Positions 23,856 to 37,136 of a DNA stretch of 64,000 nucleotides are shown piece after piece. Under the pieces are notes generated by a model. That model was not told the origin of the DNA, did not search any database, and was given only the letters and a program-made list of their open reading frames with translations. Position numbers and translations under genes: made by a program. Source of the stretch: Litomosoides sigmodontis (taxonomy: Eukaryota > Nematoda > Chromadorea > Rhabditida > Onchocercidae); assembly GCA_963070105.1 (NCBI GenBank), contig OY718807.1, forward strand, positions 5,746,983 through 5,810,982. Direction: 5' to 3'. How positions within the stretch are numbered: position 1 is the first letter of the stretch; the number at the start of each line of letters is the position of its first letter.

Positions 23856-26500
23856 ATGTTATGAAAAAGCGAAAGGTGAGGCGAAGGATAGGAAGAGGAA
23901 GGGAGGGAGATGAAGTTGACTATTCCAAGATAAATTTGAAATTCATGAAAAGAAGGAAGGTAGGTGGCAAGAAATGGATGATTTGAAAAGGGAAAAAAAA
24001 CGGCGACGTTACACACATTTCAATTTAATTCTACGCTAACACTAAAATACTTAAATCTAAATAACAGTAAAGTTCACAGTAAAGTCCTTTTAGGAGCGCA
24101 ATTGTCGCCTAGATGTAAGTAGAAATTCTGTATCAGTAGAATTGTCATTTCCTTAGGCACAATTAAAAAGTAAAGATATTGTTATCGTTGAATATGATGG
24201 CAATATTATGACACGTGTAAAATCATCAACGCTTAAAATTGTACCTAAAAAAATGACAATTTCCTTAAAATTAACTAACTCCTAACCACTCGTTATTTAA
24301 AGGCTAAAACAAGAAAAACTAAAATGAATTATTTTACTTTAATTATAATCAATTTTTGCTATGTAAAATTAAAAATTTCTGGTTAATTTATTTAAGTTTG
24401 CATCAAAAATACTGAAATGCCAAATATAAATTCATTTATTTCTAATCACGTCTTTTTTCCTACTTTCATAAGATGTGCTAATTTTTTTGATACCAAAAAT
24501 TACTTTTAAAAAAGTCCAAGAACGATCCTAATTTCGACGTTTCATTTATTTTCAGGAAACATTAAAATAAATATTTACATATGTATCATTCATCATTCAC
24601 CAGAATCGACGTCGTATTCGATAACAATAGCTTAATTTTTTATGTTATCATCGCTGAAGGAAAAGTAAAATTTTTCAAGCATAGAAAACACTATTCCTCA
24701 CTTTCAAAAACAAAATTTAATTTTTGGAAAAAAAGTGAATAAAGTGAAATTTCGATCACCCAGCTATCTGAGGCAGTAAGTGACAAACATACGTGTGATT
24801 GGAGATGTTTATTTTCTGTCATTTAGATTTCTTAGCTCTTTTTTAAATTAAACCCACAAAGCCTTTTAGATGAGTAGAATAAAAATGGTGTGAATTAGCT
24901 TGGTATTTATTAATTAATAATGAAACAAAATCAGATCTTTTGCCGTTAATTAAAATAATTGTCTAATTAAATCAGGAAAAAAGATCGATAAATGGAATCA
25001 ACTATTTTGAATTAAATAAACAACTGTCTGGTATATCATAACAATACATAAGCAATAATATCGAAACTTAAATCAAATACTTATAGAACGATCGCTGTTT
25101 TGGAAGTTAAATGTCCAAGGCGAATATTTGGGATGCCCTCATCTTCGGTTTTCCTCAATCAAAAAGAACAATGAGTTTTTCTTTCAATTCTTTCTTCTTC
25201 ATCTGTCATAATATCATTGATTGCCTCTGTTAAGTAAAATTTAAACGACTTAGACAATTAGAGCTCAAATATTTTAAAAAATTTTGGTTGTCTTTGAAAA
25301 AATTGAAGGATTAGATTTGCATATCGCTGAGCCACGCCACGCATGTATGTGTCTAAATGCTCAAAAGAAGAAGATTTGCTAAATTGCTTTTCTCAATTGA
25401 AAATATAAACGATTTTGCATTATGCCAAAGGATTGAAAGTTAAGGCTAAAGAGAGGAGAGAATAGCTAGTAGCCTTTTCAAGATTCTCCTCAAACCAAGC
25501 TTTAAAAAACTTTCCAAATGGAAAAAATTGTTTGATTAAAAGAATTTTCATTTAATCGATTCAATGATAAACTAAAAGTGTTATCAATGAAGTTGAAGTT
25601 CGCTATATGAGAAGTGCAGCAAATGCTAATAGTATGGGGAGTGATGAAATGAAATCTATTTGAAAGCATCCTCCGGAAATCTAGTTCACCACTTCATTAG
25701 CTATGGATAAGCCCAAAGACCATAAGACATTCTTGGTCTATTCCTCTTTACCGTATTCAAATTCAACTATCTAGCTTTTTTTTTATTGATAAATGATCTT
25801 ATGAATGAGGATAGAGCGCTAGGAAATCCCCGCAATCCCTTTTACTCCAACAAAAGCAAAGTGCTTTCGTTTTAAGACCAAGACCAAAACTTGATTTCCT
25901 CCTTAATCGTCGTCAATAACAACCAGCGTCATCTATCAACACTTTTTCCTGTCCACCAAATTCAAGCCATAATCCTGTTAATTATCCTTTTATTTCCTCT
26001 CTCCCTACTCACTGTGCTTAGTGTTAAGCATTACTAAACATCCTCCTATAATAAAAATTTCAAGTTTAATTTAACATTTAAAACAAGAAATTAGCAAAAC
26101 GATGCCATAAAAAATTAATTATAATCGATTTCACTACGTACTACATAGCGTACGTCTATCGCATAAAACTGAATAATCCCTCTTCCTCTGCTAGATTGAT
26201 TTAACAATGTTGACTCATTTTAGCATACAACTTTAGACTGAATGTAACAATAGGCGACAAATATGGATAGTCATCACTTTGCTGATCGATTTTGGATCAC
26301 TGGAAATGTCCCATCTCCCTTCTACTAAACGTGATTATGCTAAACCAATTCATTCGCAATTAAATTTATGAATTATATTTCTACCAGGTGCCTATTGTTA
26401 CTTGTGCAGTCTATTCTATTATTTATAAAGAATGTCTACTGCCACACCGGGACTGGGTTTTCCTCATGCTCAACGCGAATCCAATGAATGACGCGGTCCA

Positions 26501-26821
26501 CTATTGCCCATTCATTTCATTATACAAAACCCAACGATGCTTTAATGAGACAACCGTCTCTGCAAACGCCATAAGTGTAACTAGCAGCCGCCTGGATTCC
26601 TGCGAATAAATCCCGAAACATTTAAGAAGACGCCATAGCAGGAAGTCCACACGTCTGCCTTCCACAATTTCTACCTTTAGAAAATTTCTCCTACGGAGAT
26701 CATTTAGAATAAGCAAAAGACGATATTTCAAAAAATTTTTTTTCATCAATCCCAAAGCAATGCTGCAAATTAATTCGTAGCTGAAGCACAATATGATAAA
26801 AATCATTTTTCTTTTTGCCAT
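26501..26821 (-). CDS. Hypothetical 106-aa protein with hydrophobic N-terminus
   Basis: The frame starts at ATG 26819-26821. It begins MAKRKMIFIILCFSYELICS, which resembles a signal peptide or signal anchor, and continues with many basic pairs (KK, RRR, RR, RR). It lies just downstream of a (GT)n run at 26837-26871. An open plus-strand frame (about 26388-26609, VPIVTCAVYSIIYKEC) overlaps its 3' half, so the strand is not certain. No family is recognised; the basic pairs could be prohormone cleavage sites, but no amidated repeat is visible. Confidence 0.3.
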   Translation of the reverse strand: MAKRKMIFIILCFSYELICSIALGLMKKNFLKYRLLLILNDLRRRNFLKVEIVEGRRVDFLLWRLLKCFGIYSQESRRLLVTLMAFAETVVSLKHRWVLYNEMNGQ

Positions 26822-26835
26822 ATTTATGAGTTTGT

Positions 26836-26836
<1 letters not shown>

Positions 26837-26871
<35 letters not shown>
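26837..26871. repeat. (TG)n microsatellite
   Basis: A short TG run with one CG interruption, in non-coding DNA. Confidence 0.9.
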
Positions 26872-27266
26872 AGGTGTGTACGTGTATGTGTGATTGTATG
26901 GAATTCAATCTTCGCTGTACTTTAGGGATTCATAAATGAAATTGAACTTTTTCACGCTACTCACCGATATTTCCCAAATGTATGCGATTCGAATCAAGGG
27001 TTGTAGGAAGAATTTCTGGAATGAATCATTAAACAACAAGCTAACAGTTAGACTTTCTAGGAAAATGAAACAAACAGCCCTCAGGTTTCACATTCTCAAT
27101 CACTCCCTTCAAATGATGCAAACTATAACCGAACTTGTGCATAAACTTCTGCATACAACTTTAGCATCACTCATACAATTCTAGAATTATAAAACAGCAC
27201 AAATTCCACATCTTCATCTCTGTTTCACAATCCTTACTTAAATTTACTCACTTTTCTGTTCACCTT

Positions 27267-27345
27267 CCCCCCCCCCCCCCCCCCACACACACACACAATA
27301 CACACACAATACACACATACACATACATACACATATGTATGTACA
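27267..27345. repeat. Poly-C (18) followed by (AC)n/ATACAC repeats
   Basis: Eighteen C residues (27267-27284) run straight into (AC)n and ACACATAC-type units ending near TATGTATG. An unbroken C tract of this size is unusual in this AT-rich region and could fold as an i-motif or, on the other strand, a G-quadruplex. Confidence 0.9.
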
Positions 27346-28684
27346 TGTTCGCTTGCCATTCTGCGCCTAATATGAATATGAAAATCAGTACTGAAAAGAA
27401 CCCTAATATTTTGATGTTTGCCGAGATAAATCCCTCACATCAACATATCAACATTAACAATCAGCACAATAGTAATAATAACAATAACAGTAATAATAAT
27501 GATCGTTAGGAACTGATGAATTCCAGCATTCGAAACAGAATATACAAAAGCAATCAAGCAAGAACAATATTCTATTTCTTTCTTTTACCGTATGTTTCTT
27601 CTCAAAAAGAAAAGCTGACTGAAATAAAAATTCCTCGGCGGTCAAAAAGAATAAATGATACAATTACAAAATAACAGCGATCTCTAAAATGCTTTTCTTA
27701 TTAGCAAGCTGCTAGCCATAGTCTCTGGTCGCAATCGCCTTCTTATACAAAAAGGGAAAAGACGCAAAAACCTTACAGCTTTATATGATATCTATTAAAA
27801 TGAGGAAATAATGACATCAACATCCGTACATATTTGCTGTATTCCCTTCCGTAACAGCTGTGATTAAATAGTTGTCCAATCAAAATTCGCCATTTAAACT
27901 CTCATTTTCACTACTTAAAATAGAGTTAGGATATAACATATTATTTCCAATCTTTCATTTTTAATAGGTATTTATAGAATAGAAATATAAAGTGTTCTAG
28001 GCTTACTGCCTTTTGCTTATGATCATTGATTGAGCGAGAGGCTAAGCTTATTCATTTTCAGCATAAGTAATCCTTTAACTATCTCCACTCCATCTCTACC
28101 TCGGACAGATATTACTATAAATGCACAAGAAACACTTTAAATATCAAACAGATACATTGCACGGTGGTTTCCATAGAGCAAAATAATATAACGCGTTTGT
28201 ACGCTAAGCATCGCACTTTACGCAAAAATTAACAGTATTATTGTTTCGTTTTTCATGTGCGTACGTGGCCATAATACTGCTCGTAGCTAGAGCAATAACA
28301 ATTTGGACGATGAAAATGAAAGTAGCGAAAAGGCGCAATTACAGACACTATTAAAAACAAAAAATTGTAGCCCAAATTTTTGAAGTTGTCAATTAATGAT
28401 AAGCACTATTTCTTAAATTCGTGGAAATTTTTGCCCTTCTTCCATTTCTTTTATATTTGGATTGAAACATACCTCACCAACCTTCCATTTCGATGGATTT
28501 GACACTTCCCACCAGAACAAAAAGCAGTAACAACGCACACTAGCATGTGTTTGTAAAAGAAGGAAAGAAAAATCTTGCATTATAGCTTATCCCTTTCCAG
28601 CTCATAGATTCTCAAAATATGTTACGAAATCAATTGACAGAGGGCGTTGTCAAAAGATGAATTACAATATAAAATGTATACAGA

Positions 28685-31600
28685 TTAAAATAAGCATGTA
28701 AAATAATTAAGGCCTTGTCCGAGCTCCCAAATACCTACTCCAACATTAAAGCGACGGGCTAGATCGAGCCTAATTTGCAAAGATGCCAACGTTGGATAAA
28801 TGCAGAAATCCTCGTACCTGAAAATACAGCAACCCATTAACTTATATTAATATTCAGCAAATGTTTAATTTGATTGAAAAAAAATCATTCCGCTTAAAGA
28901 AATAACTAACGTAAATGCATAACACTAAAGCTTTGACTAATGGTTTAAATAAATTAAAGTCACCCTCAGTAAAGTTTCTATATGGGTATCTGTCTTGAGC
29001 GATAGCCCCAGTAGAGGACTAATAATACCTCATACTAATAATTAATTTTCGATAATTATAAGCGAAAACTCTTCTGACTGTTTTATAAATTCAAAACTAA
29101 TGTAAGCATATAATTTTAATGTCATCAAAGAACAACAAGCAGTACTTTGTTTTGAAGAAATGTTCTTTCGTTATGGAATTCCAACGCAATGCTTCTGGTT
29201 CTGCTTCTATATATGTGATGAAGCTGAAATATAATTTAACATGTCTGCCATTCTTTGCACTAATCAGCAATAATTGAAAGGAATTTCAGAACAATCATTC
29301 TGCCGGCAAGATATGAACAAAGTACTGCTAAGTAGTAATTTCACCTTACAAGCTAGAAACTCAATTTAGTTTTAAAACCCTTTTCACAACCAAGATGAAA
29401 AGCACAGCCATAGAAATTTGACGGTGTAGTTCGAATTAAACTAGAAAACCTCAAAACTCACTCTCTGCCAACAACAGCATTGAAAATATTTTGTTGAAAA
29501 ATATAGCCATAAAAATTAAGGCCCATAAGAAGTTTCGATGAACTAATCGATGATTCCGATAAAATATATTCTAAATTACGCTGAATCCAATCAAATGGTG
29601 ACACTCCAATAAAACTAAAACATTAAATCTAACATTTCCTAAAAATCATCTGCATTTGGATATTTTGAAGGGAAGGAAAGAAAAACATTAAAATGATATT
29701 AACGGCAATACCAATCCAAACAGAATTGTTCATAAAAGTATGCACCAAAATTCCAAGGGTTCCATTTCTTGAAATAAATTTCCATGAATTCCGTGAAAAG
29801 TTAGATAACGGCTTTCCTATACATTCTGCTAAATTCATTTAGAAGACTTTTTTACGCTCACCGATCCGAACTGTAGTCATACGTCATCACATTGATATAA
29901 TCAACATCATGGATTATTCTAGCTAATTCATCCTTCATTACAAGCCCGGATGGATGATTCCTGAAAGCACATCATTTTATCATCAGTTCTAAAATTAGCA
30001 GCAGAGAAAATCCAAAGGACCAATTTCTCCAGTAAATCAAAGCCGGATTAAAAAAGTATTAAAATTTCCTCGTATCCACAAAGTCTTCTTACATAAAAAT
30101 TCTCACAATCATATCAGTATAATAACTTCATTGCCTCAAACTTTTGGAGGAGATCAGTATAAAAATTCGACATATTGCTAGAAAGTACAATCTTGAAAAA
30201 GCATTTTTTCTTCCGAATAGATAGATAAAGATAATGAGTACGGGGGGGGGGGGGGGAGGGGTTTAGCAAAGCCTTCCAAGTTAATAACAAAAGAGAACGC
30301 ATAAAATCGGGAAAGTTCAAAAATATACTTGTCACTGAGAGGTGCAGGAAGAGGCACAATAATTTCAAGATCGGCCTGATGGAAAAGTTCAGCCCAATGT
30401 GAAATCAATTCAACCAGTTCCCTATAAGATAATTTGTTTTCATAAATTACGAATTACTTCAAGTTCTTGAAATCCATTCTCGCTTCTCACACAATGCATC
30501 AATTTCATAACTTAGTAAAAAAAGGAGTGGATAAAATAAAAACCTACTCACTCTTTTGCTTGCGTCTGAACTAATGACAAAATCTGAAGCCACACTTCTA
30601 TAACTGCTCCATGCATCCTGTTCTTCTGGAACCTTTTTTAGTTCAGACTATTTGAAAATACTAGTACAAACAGCTTTAAATGAGCAATGCAGCGAGTATG
30701 TATGTAAAAACAAACAATTTCTTACATTTTGGTACCACAATTATACAATACAAAAATATATGGGTTCTCCTTCAATAAAATGAACGTCAACAACTGCAAA
30801 CTGGTTTTCCTGGTCAAGTTACAAAAAATTTTTGCTAAACATTTCAAATGTTACAAGACTGACTTAGGTATTTTACCAAATGTAGGATCTTCCACTGATT
30901 AAAACTACAACCTTAATGAAATTTATAACTAGTCGAGCGCAATCTGTTTGCCACTTTTCGTCATATAAAAACCGCTCGACATTTCTAGGTACTGACCCAT
31001 CGATAACAAAACGTGGCATAAACCTGATTTCTGAATTATTTTTGTGAACATCGGCCAACCACTCTACAATAAATGTCATCAATAGCAGTGTTAACATTTA
31101 CTTTGTACTAACAAATATGGCTACCTCTCTAAATTAACAACATGAATAACATCCAACTCACGCATATCCATATCGTGAGTCCCAAGTATAGTACATGTTT
31201 TCTGTTGCTTCACTTCAGGCTTAAACTGAAACCAGACAGGAGAGACGTGAGTGAATTTTTGCGCAGCCCATTTGGCAATGTCATATCCACCATTGTTCCA
31301 CTGCAAATTCTTGAACTACATTATAAGTAAACTGCTATTTTTTAATGTCTCACTGTTGGATTTCATACTCCCTTAACCGAGTGGAATTTACAGAACTTTA
31401 TAAGAAAGGTATTAAAAACAAAAACTGGACACTGGTCAGGAACCTTTGGCCGGAATATGAGTGAAGAACAAAAGACAATTGCCTCATTAAATATTTGAAA
31501 CATTGATCAACAAACTTACTGCTAACAAAAAAATTTGCAGAAGCACCACCATTAAAGGTGTATATTATCTTTACTCAAATCTTGTAGAACTTAATTCATA

Positions 31601-32138
31601 AAATTTGTAAAACAATAGAATATTTTAAATCAGCAAAAACAACCCAAAATTAAGACTTGCCGGTGTAACATATGCCAATACAGCATGGTTGAATTTTTTC
31701 TCTTCCGCGCACAACTTATGATGGTTGCTTAGTATGTCTGCGGCAATGACTTTTTCGCCACTATCCTCGAAATGCTGAAGGCATTATCATAATTTAGCAC
31801 AAATATTTTTATCGAATAGCATATTTAATGCGTTACAGCAATTTGGTACTTCGATGGCAAGCCAAAATTTGCAGAAGTTCATTTCTTTCAAAACTTTGGT
31901 ACACAAAGCACTGGAGAGAAGAACAAGGTGCTAAACGGTTTTTCTGCTTTTTCCTGAACGGTAATTGAAAAGTTACTTGTGGCTGCTTTGCAACATTGCT
32001 TCTCTCTTTTCGCTTCTGCTTTGTCGCGTGAAACTTATTCGGCTTCTCGTCCCGATCTGATTTCGAAAGGGTACCATAAGCTATTGAGCAGGAAAGCAGC
32101 ACCAAAAAGACTACGTACTCTGAGAAACTTCGACTCAT
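28685..32138 (-). CDS. CHID1: Chitinase domain-containing protein 1 (CHID1, GH18 family), secreted
   Basis: A secreted or lysosomal GH18-fold protein of the CHID1/SI-CLP type, a carbohydrate-binding lectin-like branch rather than a classical chitinase. Ten exons give 398 aa (human CHID1 is 393): 32138-31977, 31774-31661, 31300-31162, 31063-30912, 30625-30552, 30421-30329, 29960-29862, 29614-29462, 29223-29146, 28817-28685. The N-terminus is a signal peptide (about residues 1-22) followed by TLSKSD as in the human protein. Landmarks: [31 protein letters not shown] (active-site strand), [21 protein letters not shown] and [10 protein letters not shown] at the C-terminus. The classical DxxDxDxE motif is reduced to its final Glu, and the preceding Asp seen in human FDGFVVEVW is replaced by His, so catalysis is doubtful. 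The intron after exon 2 uses a GC donor (31660-31659). Confidence 0.95.
30242..30256. repeat. 15-G homopolymer in a CHID1 intron
   Basis: Fifteen consecutive G followed by AGGGG on the plus strand, within the intron between the sixth and seventh CHID1 exons. On the transcribed RNA (minus) it is poly-C. It is a candidate G-quadruplex-forming site and is prone to sequencing error. Confidence 0.9.
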
Positions 32139-35100
32139 TCAATTGAATAATTCCCGACCTTCTCGAATGTCTTCAACGCTTAACAACGCTACAACGTGGA
32201 GAGCGTTGGAATTACTCGCCGAGCACAGCACTAACCTATCAAGTAATCTAACGTTCCATCTATTGGACAGAACAGGCTCCTTCCCTCATCCCACAACTAC
32301 CTGCTATGAAACTAGGAAATCCCGAGTGTTTCAACACGAAGAAACTAATTCTCTTTCACTACTATTATTTCTCGAGGAAAAGTATGAATGAATTGGGAAG
32401 AATGAAATTAATATTTAAGTGCTGGAAATAAAAATAAAGGGAGAAATAACAGAGAGAGAGAGAGAGATAGAAAGAGAGAGGGGGAGGGAGAGGATTTCAA
32501 TGTACTAATAATACTCGAACTGTTTATAATAATGTTGTTGTCCATCATTAAGCTTCAGTTGGATAGGACTCTGCAAAAGCCTTGTTCGAGCAAAGCAGAA
32601 GTTCTCCTGTCATGACGATATTTCCCGTCTTTTATTCGTTTAATTCAGGTAACAATGAGTGGCATGACGTGAGATCTATCGACATCTTACCAGTCTGATG
32701 AACGTGTCGTGGATCTTAAAATATGCAGGAAAGATCCGATAATGAAATTGTCCGGATCTAGAGGGATTAAACGAGGAAGTGAGAAGATAGGAAGCATCAG
32801 GAGGTGGGGAGAAGTTGAAAGGATTCACAGTGCAACCTTACAAGAAATGATTTGTGTAACGTATTAAGAGTGGGAGAGGTGTAGTAAGTGGGTAATGAAG
32901 GGAGAGTATTGTGTGAATCTGTTCCGCTGAACCAACTGCGCTTCTTGGTTAACAAGTTCAAAACGTGAATGGACAAATCATTTCGTCTAATTCGACTTCA
33001 ACTTTTCGTTCAGTCTTTTCTCTGGCATATCTCTTGCACTACTGAGGTATTGCTTATTGAAAACGTTACTTAACAGTTATTCTTCGTATTGCTTGCTCAG
33101 TTAATCCTTCCTAACTGTTCAAATTTTTATTTTCACTACATTTCAACTGTCTAATTTACATAACACCTATCCTATCCTATCCTCTCAGTTAGTAGTATCA
33201 GAGAAGCATACGCTATGGGAGGACTACAGCTGACCCTGATGACCAATGACCCATTCTAAATGTCCTTCCAAGTAGTAGCATGCGGTTAAAATTACAAGTA
33301 AAAAAATCGGAAGAGAGGTGTGATCAAATAAAACTTCAGAATTATTTTGTTTTATTGTTTGTTTTTTAACTTACATGTGTAAATGAAAGGCATATATGTA
33401 TATCAAGGAATATGATCGATGGGAAGTGATCATTTTTATATTAGTTTTTTTTTTAATTCAGTTGTCAAGCTGTTAAACTTGAATTAGACAAAAAATCAAA
33501 TAATAATTCGCGAAGTCATTTAGCTTTTCAAAAATTCTGTTCGATTTTGAACCTGAAATTCGAAATTCAATTACAGAATGTATTCGAAAGTTAAGGTAGA
33601 AATTGTTCGCTTCGGATCATTCACTGCGTTTCCTGTTTATTTAGTAACGTTCGAGTCAAATTTCTTTGTTAGCATTTCAGATTTGTTATTAGAATTTCAC
33701 TGCGCCATTGTTATTGTTAGAGAGTGTTCTTCAGCTGTTTCACTCCGTTGTGCGGCTATGTTCCTATTTAACGGTATAACATTTGAGGGAAATCTTGTAC
33801 TATGAAATATTTCGCTAATTAGTCATTCATCCGTTTGTGTGCAAGAACACGGGAAGTGTTCAATTCCAATCACGCATCGTGTTTGTGAATTTATGTTTTA
33901 TGTCATTGAATTTGTTCGACTGAAAAAGTAGACTTTTGAAATTCGAGAAAATTTTTGGAAAAATTTTAAATTTTCAAAAGATTTTTCACAAATGATATTG
34001 GCGGAAATTTCTTTTCATTTAGAATATATTGCACACTCCGCTGAAATAAAACGTCTTGAAAGAATTCAGTGAATTTTCGTAGGGTATGTGGCGCTAATTG
34101 TACAACTTCCGTGCTGAAATGTTCTCGGTAGCAGCAACCTCTGCTAACGTTTTCTTATTGAATTAAAATAAAATTTATGTTTTCCACTGATATCAAACGC
34201 AATGATCGTTGGTAATAAATCTGTTAGCAAAAACATGCGCTTTTGAAGTGAGGCTATTTCACGTGCGATGGGATGAATGAGCGCCGTTGGAAGCTATTGT
34301 CTAAGCTAGTCTCAGTCAGTAGTCTTTAAAATTTCATCGCTTTTTGCTTTTTTTTCCATAACATCCGACAACAGCCTTTGTTTCTTATTTGTTGCAAAGA
34401 AAAAGCGATGTTCACTTAGATAAGGAGACAGAGAGAAAGAAAGAGAGAGAGGAAGAGAGAGTAAAAAAGATTTCAACTTCTTCCAACGTTTCAGTCAGCG
34501 ATTATTCGATAGCTACTTGCTACTAAGTCATTGGTAGCACATAAGGTTTGTTTCTCAGCAGCTTTTTTTCCCGTTAATTATGCAAATTAAAATTGACAAT
34601 GATCGATAACGCTTCATTAGTTTTCTTAATGCACTTGCCTAAGCTTGAACGGGAAGACGCAGATCGGTAGCATGAGAAAGAAAAAGGGGAAGTGAAGTGA
34701 GTGATTGTAGGAGATGATATTCCTGCGAAAGTGTCAGAGAGCAGCTGATAGGAAAAGCTTCTTCCTCTATCCTTTCATTTCAGGATGCACCTCTCGCCCT
34801 GAAACACTGTCTCTCTTTCCGACTAAAATTAATGTTTGTTAGCAAGCGGAAAATCTCTTAAAGTACAGAAAAATTGAAAATTAAATGCAAAAGTATCTTG
34901 CAGGAAATAGTATTTTGACAAATTGTTATCTAAAACGTTGTCAATTAAACAGATTAATGGTGCTGTTTACGACAGATTTTACTCATTTATTTGAAGTTGT
35001 GACTTATTTCATTCATCTCGCCAAAAATTCTGTCATTGTGAACCTCTCACAATCTTTCATTTCGAAATCGTCTTAACCTTTGATGACCAACATAGTGCAT

Positions 35101-37131
35101 GAATGGCCCACTTCAACTGCAAAACCTTCCTTCCCAGCCTAACTTCAATTTTATTTCTCTTTTAGCTGGCGCCACTAACTATCTCGTAAGGCCAAGTGCA
35201 ATAACCTTTCACTGCTATTCCACTGCGCGAACTCAATGTGAATGAAATTATTAATGAACTGAAGTGAGCGGCAATACGCTTGCCGATTTGTCGATTTCCA
35301 CAATATTCCACGCAACTAGCATTTTCTTTCCTTTGAGAAATTATTATTTGGAACTGACATTGCTGACAATTATAGCGAAAACGGCTAATTTCCATCTGCG
35401 CCTCCACTAGGTAAAATCGTTTGCTGCGGAATTTGGTGCTTACTGTACGCTATACTTTGCTCACTTATGCGGAGAGAGGTAATGAGCGATCGCCTGAGAG
35501 GGTCATTGTCCACGGTGCACACGTCACTGCTGGTGCTCGTTATCAGCAAGAGAATATTTCAAAGTGTAGCATAAGCCTTGTCAGTGTAATATCATTAGAA
35601 GACGTGATGAAGTCGAAAGCACACGAAATTTCATTTATTATTTTTGCCACATTTTACAAGGACTTACTCACTTTCACTCCTTTTCTTTTCAACAAAACAA
35701 TCGCATTCTATGAAACGCTTTAAAAATCAATCATTGCGGTACAGATGGACTCTGTGTGTGAGCCAAGTCTTGGTGGTTCGATCTGATAAGATATTGGAAG
35801 TGAAAAAAAAGAGTGCAGCAGGTAGTTTGAATTGTTGTCAAATTTAATTTTCAGTTCTGATAATAATTTCCAGCATGCAACTGCTCACATTGTTAGCATT
35901 CATATTACGGGCCACTTCACACTCTCGAAATTTGCAGCATTTCACGAGATAGATAAATTTCGAGTTTGATTTCTCGACGTGTTAAAAACAATGGATGGTT
36001 CGAAGTTTAGTGTTTGGATGAAAGCAGCATGTGGAAGTTGAAAAAAGAATGTAAACAGATTGCAGCTGTGCCTTTTCTTTTCTTTGACGATCGATCCACC
36101 TACAAACAGTGCTGCTTAGCTTTCCGTAATAGAAAATCTAAATCGAAGAATTGAAAAAATTTTTGTTTCATTATTGTCATATGTCACCTTCGCAAATGGA
36201 TAACTAACTCTTTGGCTCTATTTTATTTTAAACTTTTCTCCAGCATTCCCAACACGGTCACTTATCACATGAGCTATAGCTTCTAAAAATGCCACGTACT
36301 GTGCTTTATTATCACTTCTCCTCTCCCTCTCTGTTGCTCAGGTAATGCGCTATCTGAGCCTTTTTCCAATTTTGCAAGTGTACTAGTAGTATAAGATGAA
36401 TTTTGCTTCAATTCAAATTAAAAAGCATTTCATAATTTTAGTTACAACCTGTTTGATCCTTTCTTCTTTGTGCCATGTTTTTTCCCAGCCTCTGTAAAGC
36501 ATTCATTTAAGTTGCGTAGAGAATGAGAAGAGAAGAACAAATAATTGAATTTTCAAGCGCAAAACAAATAAACTTCCATTAAATACATATTTCGACCTTA
36601 GTTGGTGGTAAGTTCCACGGGAAGTGCTAAGCGCTGTTGTTGTTTGTACATTGCACGATGGGTTGTACAGTTGAATACCGTCTACTCATTTCCAATATCT
36701 TCACTCCTCAAGTTGAGGTTTATTTGCATTCCCTCCTCTCTTAGCTGGGCAACTTTACATTTAAGTATATTTCATTCAAAAGAATATGTTTGTCATCCGA
36801 TGAATCATACAGGCTGATAATCGCTTATTTCCGATCGAAGCGAAGCATCTCATAATTTTGCTTGTGCTTTTCGTTTGAAAAATGATTTGTTTGATAAATT
36901 TGTTGCAAAATACTTCATAATAATTGCTGAGCGAGGGGACGTATGCAAACTAACAAACGTATATATCGCGAAGCGATGTCGCAATTTCACGCAACTGTCA
37001 GAATTGAGTTGTTTGTTGAGCAACTGCTAATGATTTTGAATTATGTAGTGATGCACACCGACTTGGCTTGATATGAACGTTATGAAAATTAAATTAAAAA
37101 TGTCATACATCACTAACGATCAATTTTTCAG
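32139..37131. other. Intergenic region between CHID1 and gelsolin
   Basis: About 5 kb upstream of both genes, which diverge, so it should contain both promoters. It includes GA-rich tracts (32449-32492, 34430-34462), CTATC repeats (33171-33185) and two adjacent opposing ORFs at 35162-35407 (minus) and 35421-35723 (plus) without recognisable domains. No core promoter element could be called with confidence. Confidence 0.5.
37124..37131 (+). promoter_or_regulatory. Probable trans-splice (spliced-leader) acceptor of the gelsolin gene
   Basis: The sequence TTTTTCAG ends 5 nt before the gelsolin ATG at 37137. It matches the strong nematode 3' splice-site consensus. With so short a leader, a spliced leader added at this site is the simplest reading. 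A cis-spliced 5'UTR intron is the alternative. Confidence 0.5.
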
Positions 37132-37136
37132 ACGTT

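Larger units (their letters stand above)
17761..28684. other. Gene-poor interval, 10.9 kb
   Basis: Mostly AT-rich, low-complexity DNA between the dve-like gene and the 3' end of CHID1. It contains GT/CA microsatellites, GTG/GAT trinucleotide patches and a handful of ORFs without recognisable domains. The better ones are listed separately (20172-20329, 22163-22462, 23661-23855, 26501-26821). No homologous gene is recognised here. Confidence 0.5.
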
